6,288 nucleotides of DNA from Frankiaceae bacterium (GTDB lineage: Bacteria > Actinomycetota > Actinomycetes > Mycobacteriales > SCTD01): the NCBI GenBank assembly GCA_026786045.1, contig JAJAYV010000449.1:1-6288 (forward strand). The letters are read 5' to 3'. The notes beneath the pieces were generated by a model. It was given only the letters and a program-made list of their open reading frames with translations, had not been told where the DNA came from and did not search any database. Shown in pieces: positions 6,088 to 6,288 of this stretch (within the stretch, counting starts at the first letter, position 1; the number at the start of each line of letters is the position of its first letter). The position numbers and the translations under genes are program-made.

Positions 6088-6288
6088 TCAGCTCAGCGCG
6101 TCGTACCTCTCCCGCAGCACCGCGAGGTCGCGCCGCCGCCGCTCGTACGTCGCGCCGACCGTGACCAGCAGCGTCCCGGCTGCGCCGAGCACCATCCAGC
6201 GGGGCAGGGCCGCGGCGTAGGGCGCCAGCAGCAGGACGGCGTCGGCCGCCAGCACCCCGCCGCCGATCGCGAGCGGCGCCTGCAGCCG
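6088..6288 (-). CDS. C-terminal end of a SCO7613-like actinobacterial membrane protein (cut by window edge)
   Basis: The last 66 residues of a larger protein are visible. They start RLQAPLAIGGGVLAADAVLL, continue LLAPYAAALPRWMVLGAAGT with a final hydrophobic helix, and end in a basic tail with TYERRRRDLAVLRERYDALS before TGA. The RLQAPL...LPRW..LG..G..L...G.TYERR pattern matches, as I remember it, the end of large multi-spanning SCO7613 C-terminal-domain membrane proteins of actinobacteria. Their function is unknown. The stop lies 24 nt before the PAP2 start on the same strand, so it likely belongs to the same operon. The rest lies beyond the window, so completeness cannot be judged. Confidence 0.65.
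   Translation of the reverse strand, partial: RLQAPLAIGGGVLAADAVLLLAPYAAALPRWMVLGAAGTLLVTVGATYERRRRDLAVLRERYDALS

Overview
The window is very GC-rich, with strong GC bias at third codon positions, several GTG starts and actinobacterial gene families (a PspC-domain protein, a short actinobacterial GNAT, a SCO7613-like membrane protein tail). It looks like chromosomal DNA of a high-GC actinomycete. A Geodermatophilaceae- or Nocardioides-like source is a guess; the sequence does not fix the genus.

Left part, 1-3530, looks like an accessory or decaying region. It opens with the N-terminal part of a tyrosine recombinase/integrase (minus strand, cut by the window edge). Next come an intact NAD(P)-binding epimerase-type SDR (minus) and a divergent 84-residue PspC-domain membrane protein (plus), with a near-perfect 17-bp palindrome between them. 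From 1614 to 2278 there is no intact gene. Within that stretch, about 1965-2170 on the minus strand, I read a frameshifted remnant of the C-terminal tail of a WD40-repeat protein. An intact VOC/glyoxalase-fold protein (minus) follows, divergent from a BltD/PaiA-like GNAT acetyltransferase that is split by one extra G at 3134-3136 and has lost its normal stop.

Right part, 3531-6288, is a tight, intact minus-strand operon. In transcription order it has the tail of a SCO7613-type membrane protein, a PAP2-family lipid phosphatase, a DrrA/NodI-type ABC ATPase and a DrrB/NodJ-type ABC-2 permease. The last three overlap by exactly 4 nt at each junction (GTGA, then ATGA). This points to translational coupling and probably a joint envelope or export role; the substrate cannot be read from sequence.

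I see no CRISPR array, tRNA, rRNA, complete insertion sequence or clearly new defence system. The items most worth a second look are the two broken genes, the palindrome in the epimerase/PspC divergent region, and the fusion-tight coupling of a PAP2 phosphatase with an ABC-2 exporter.
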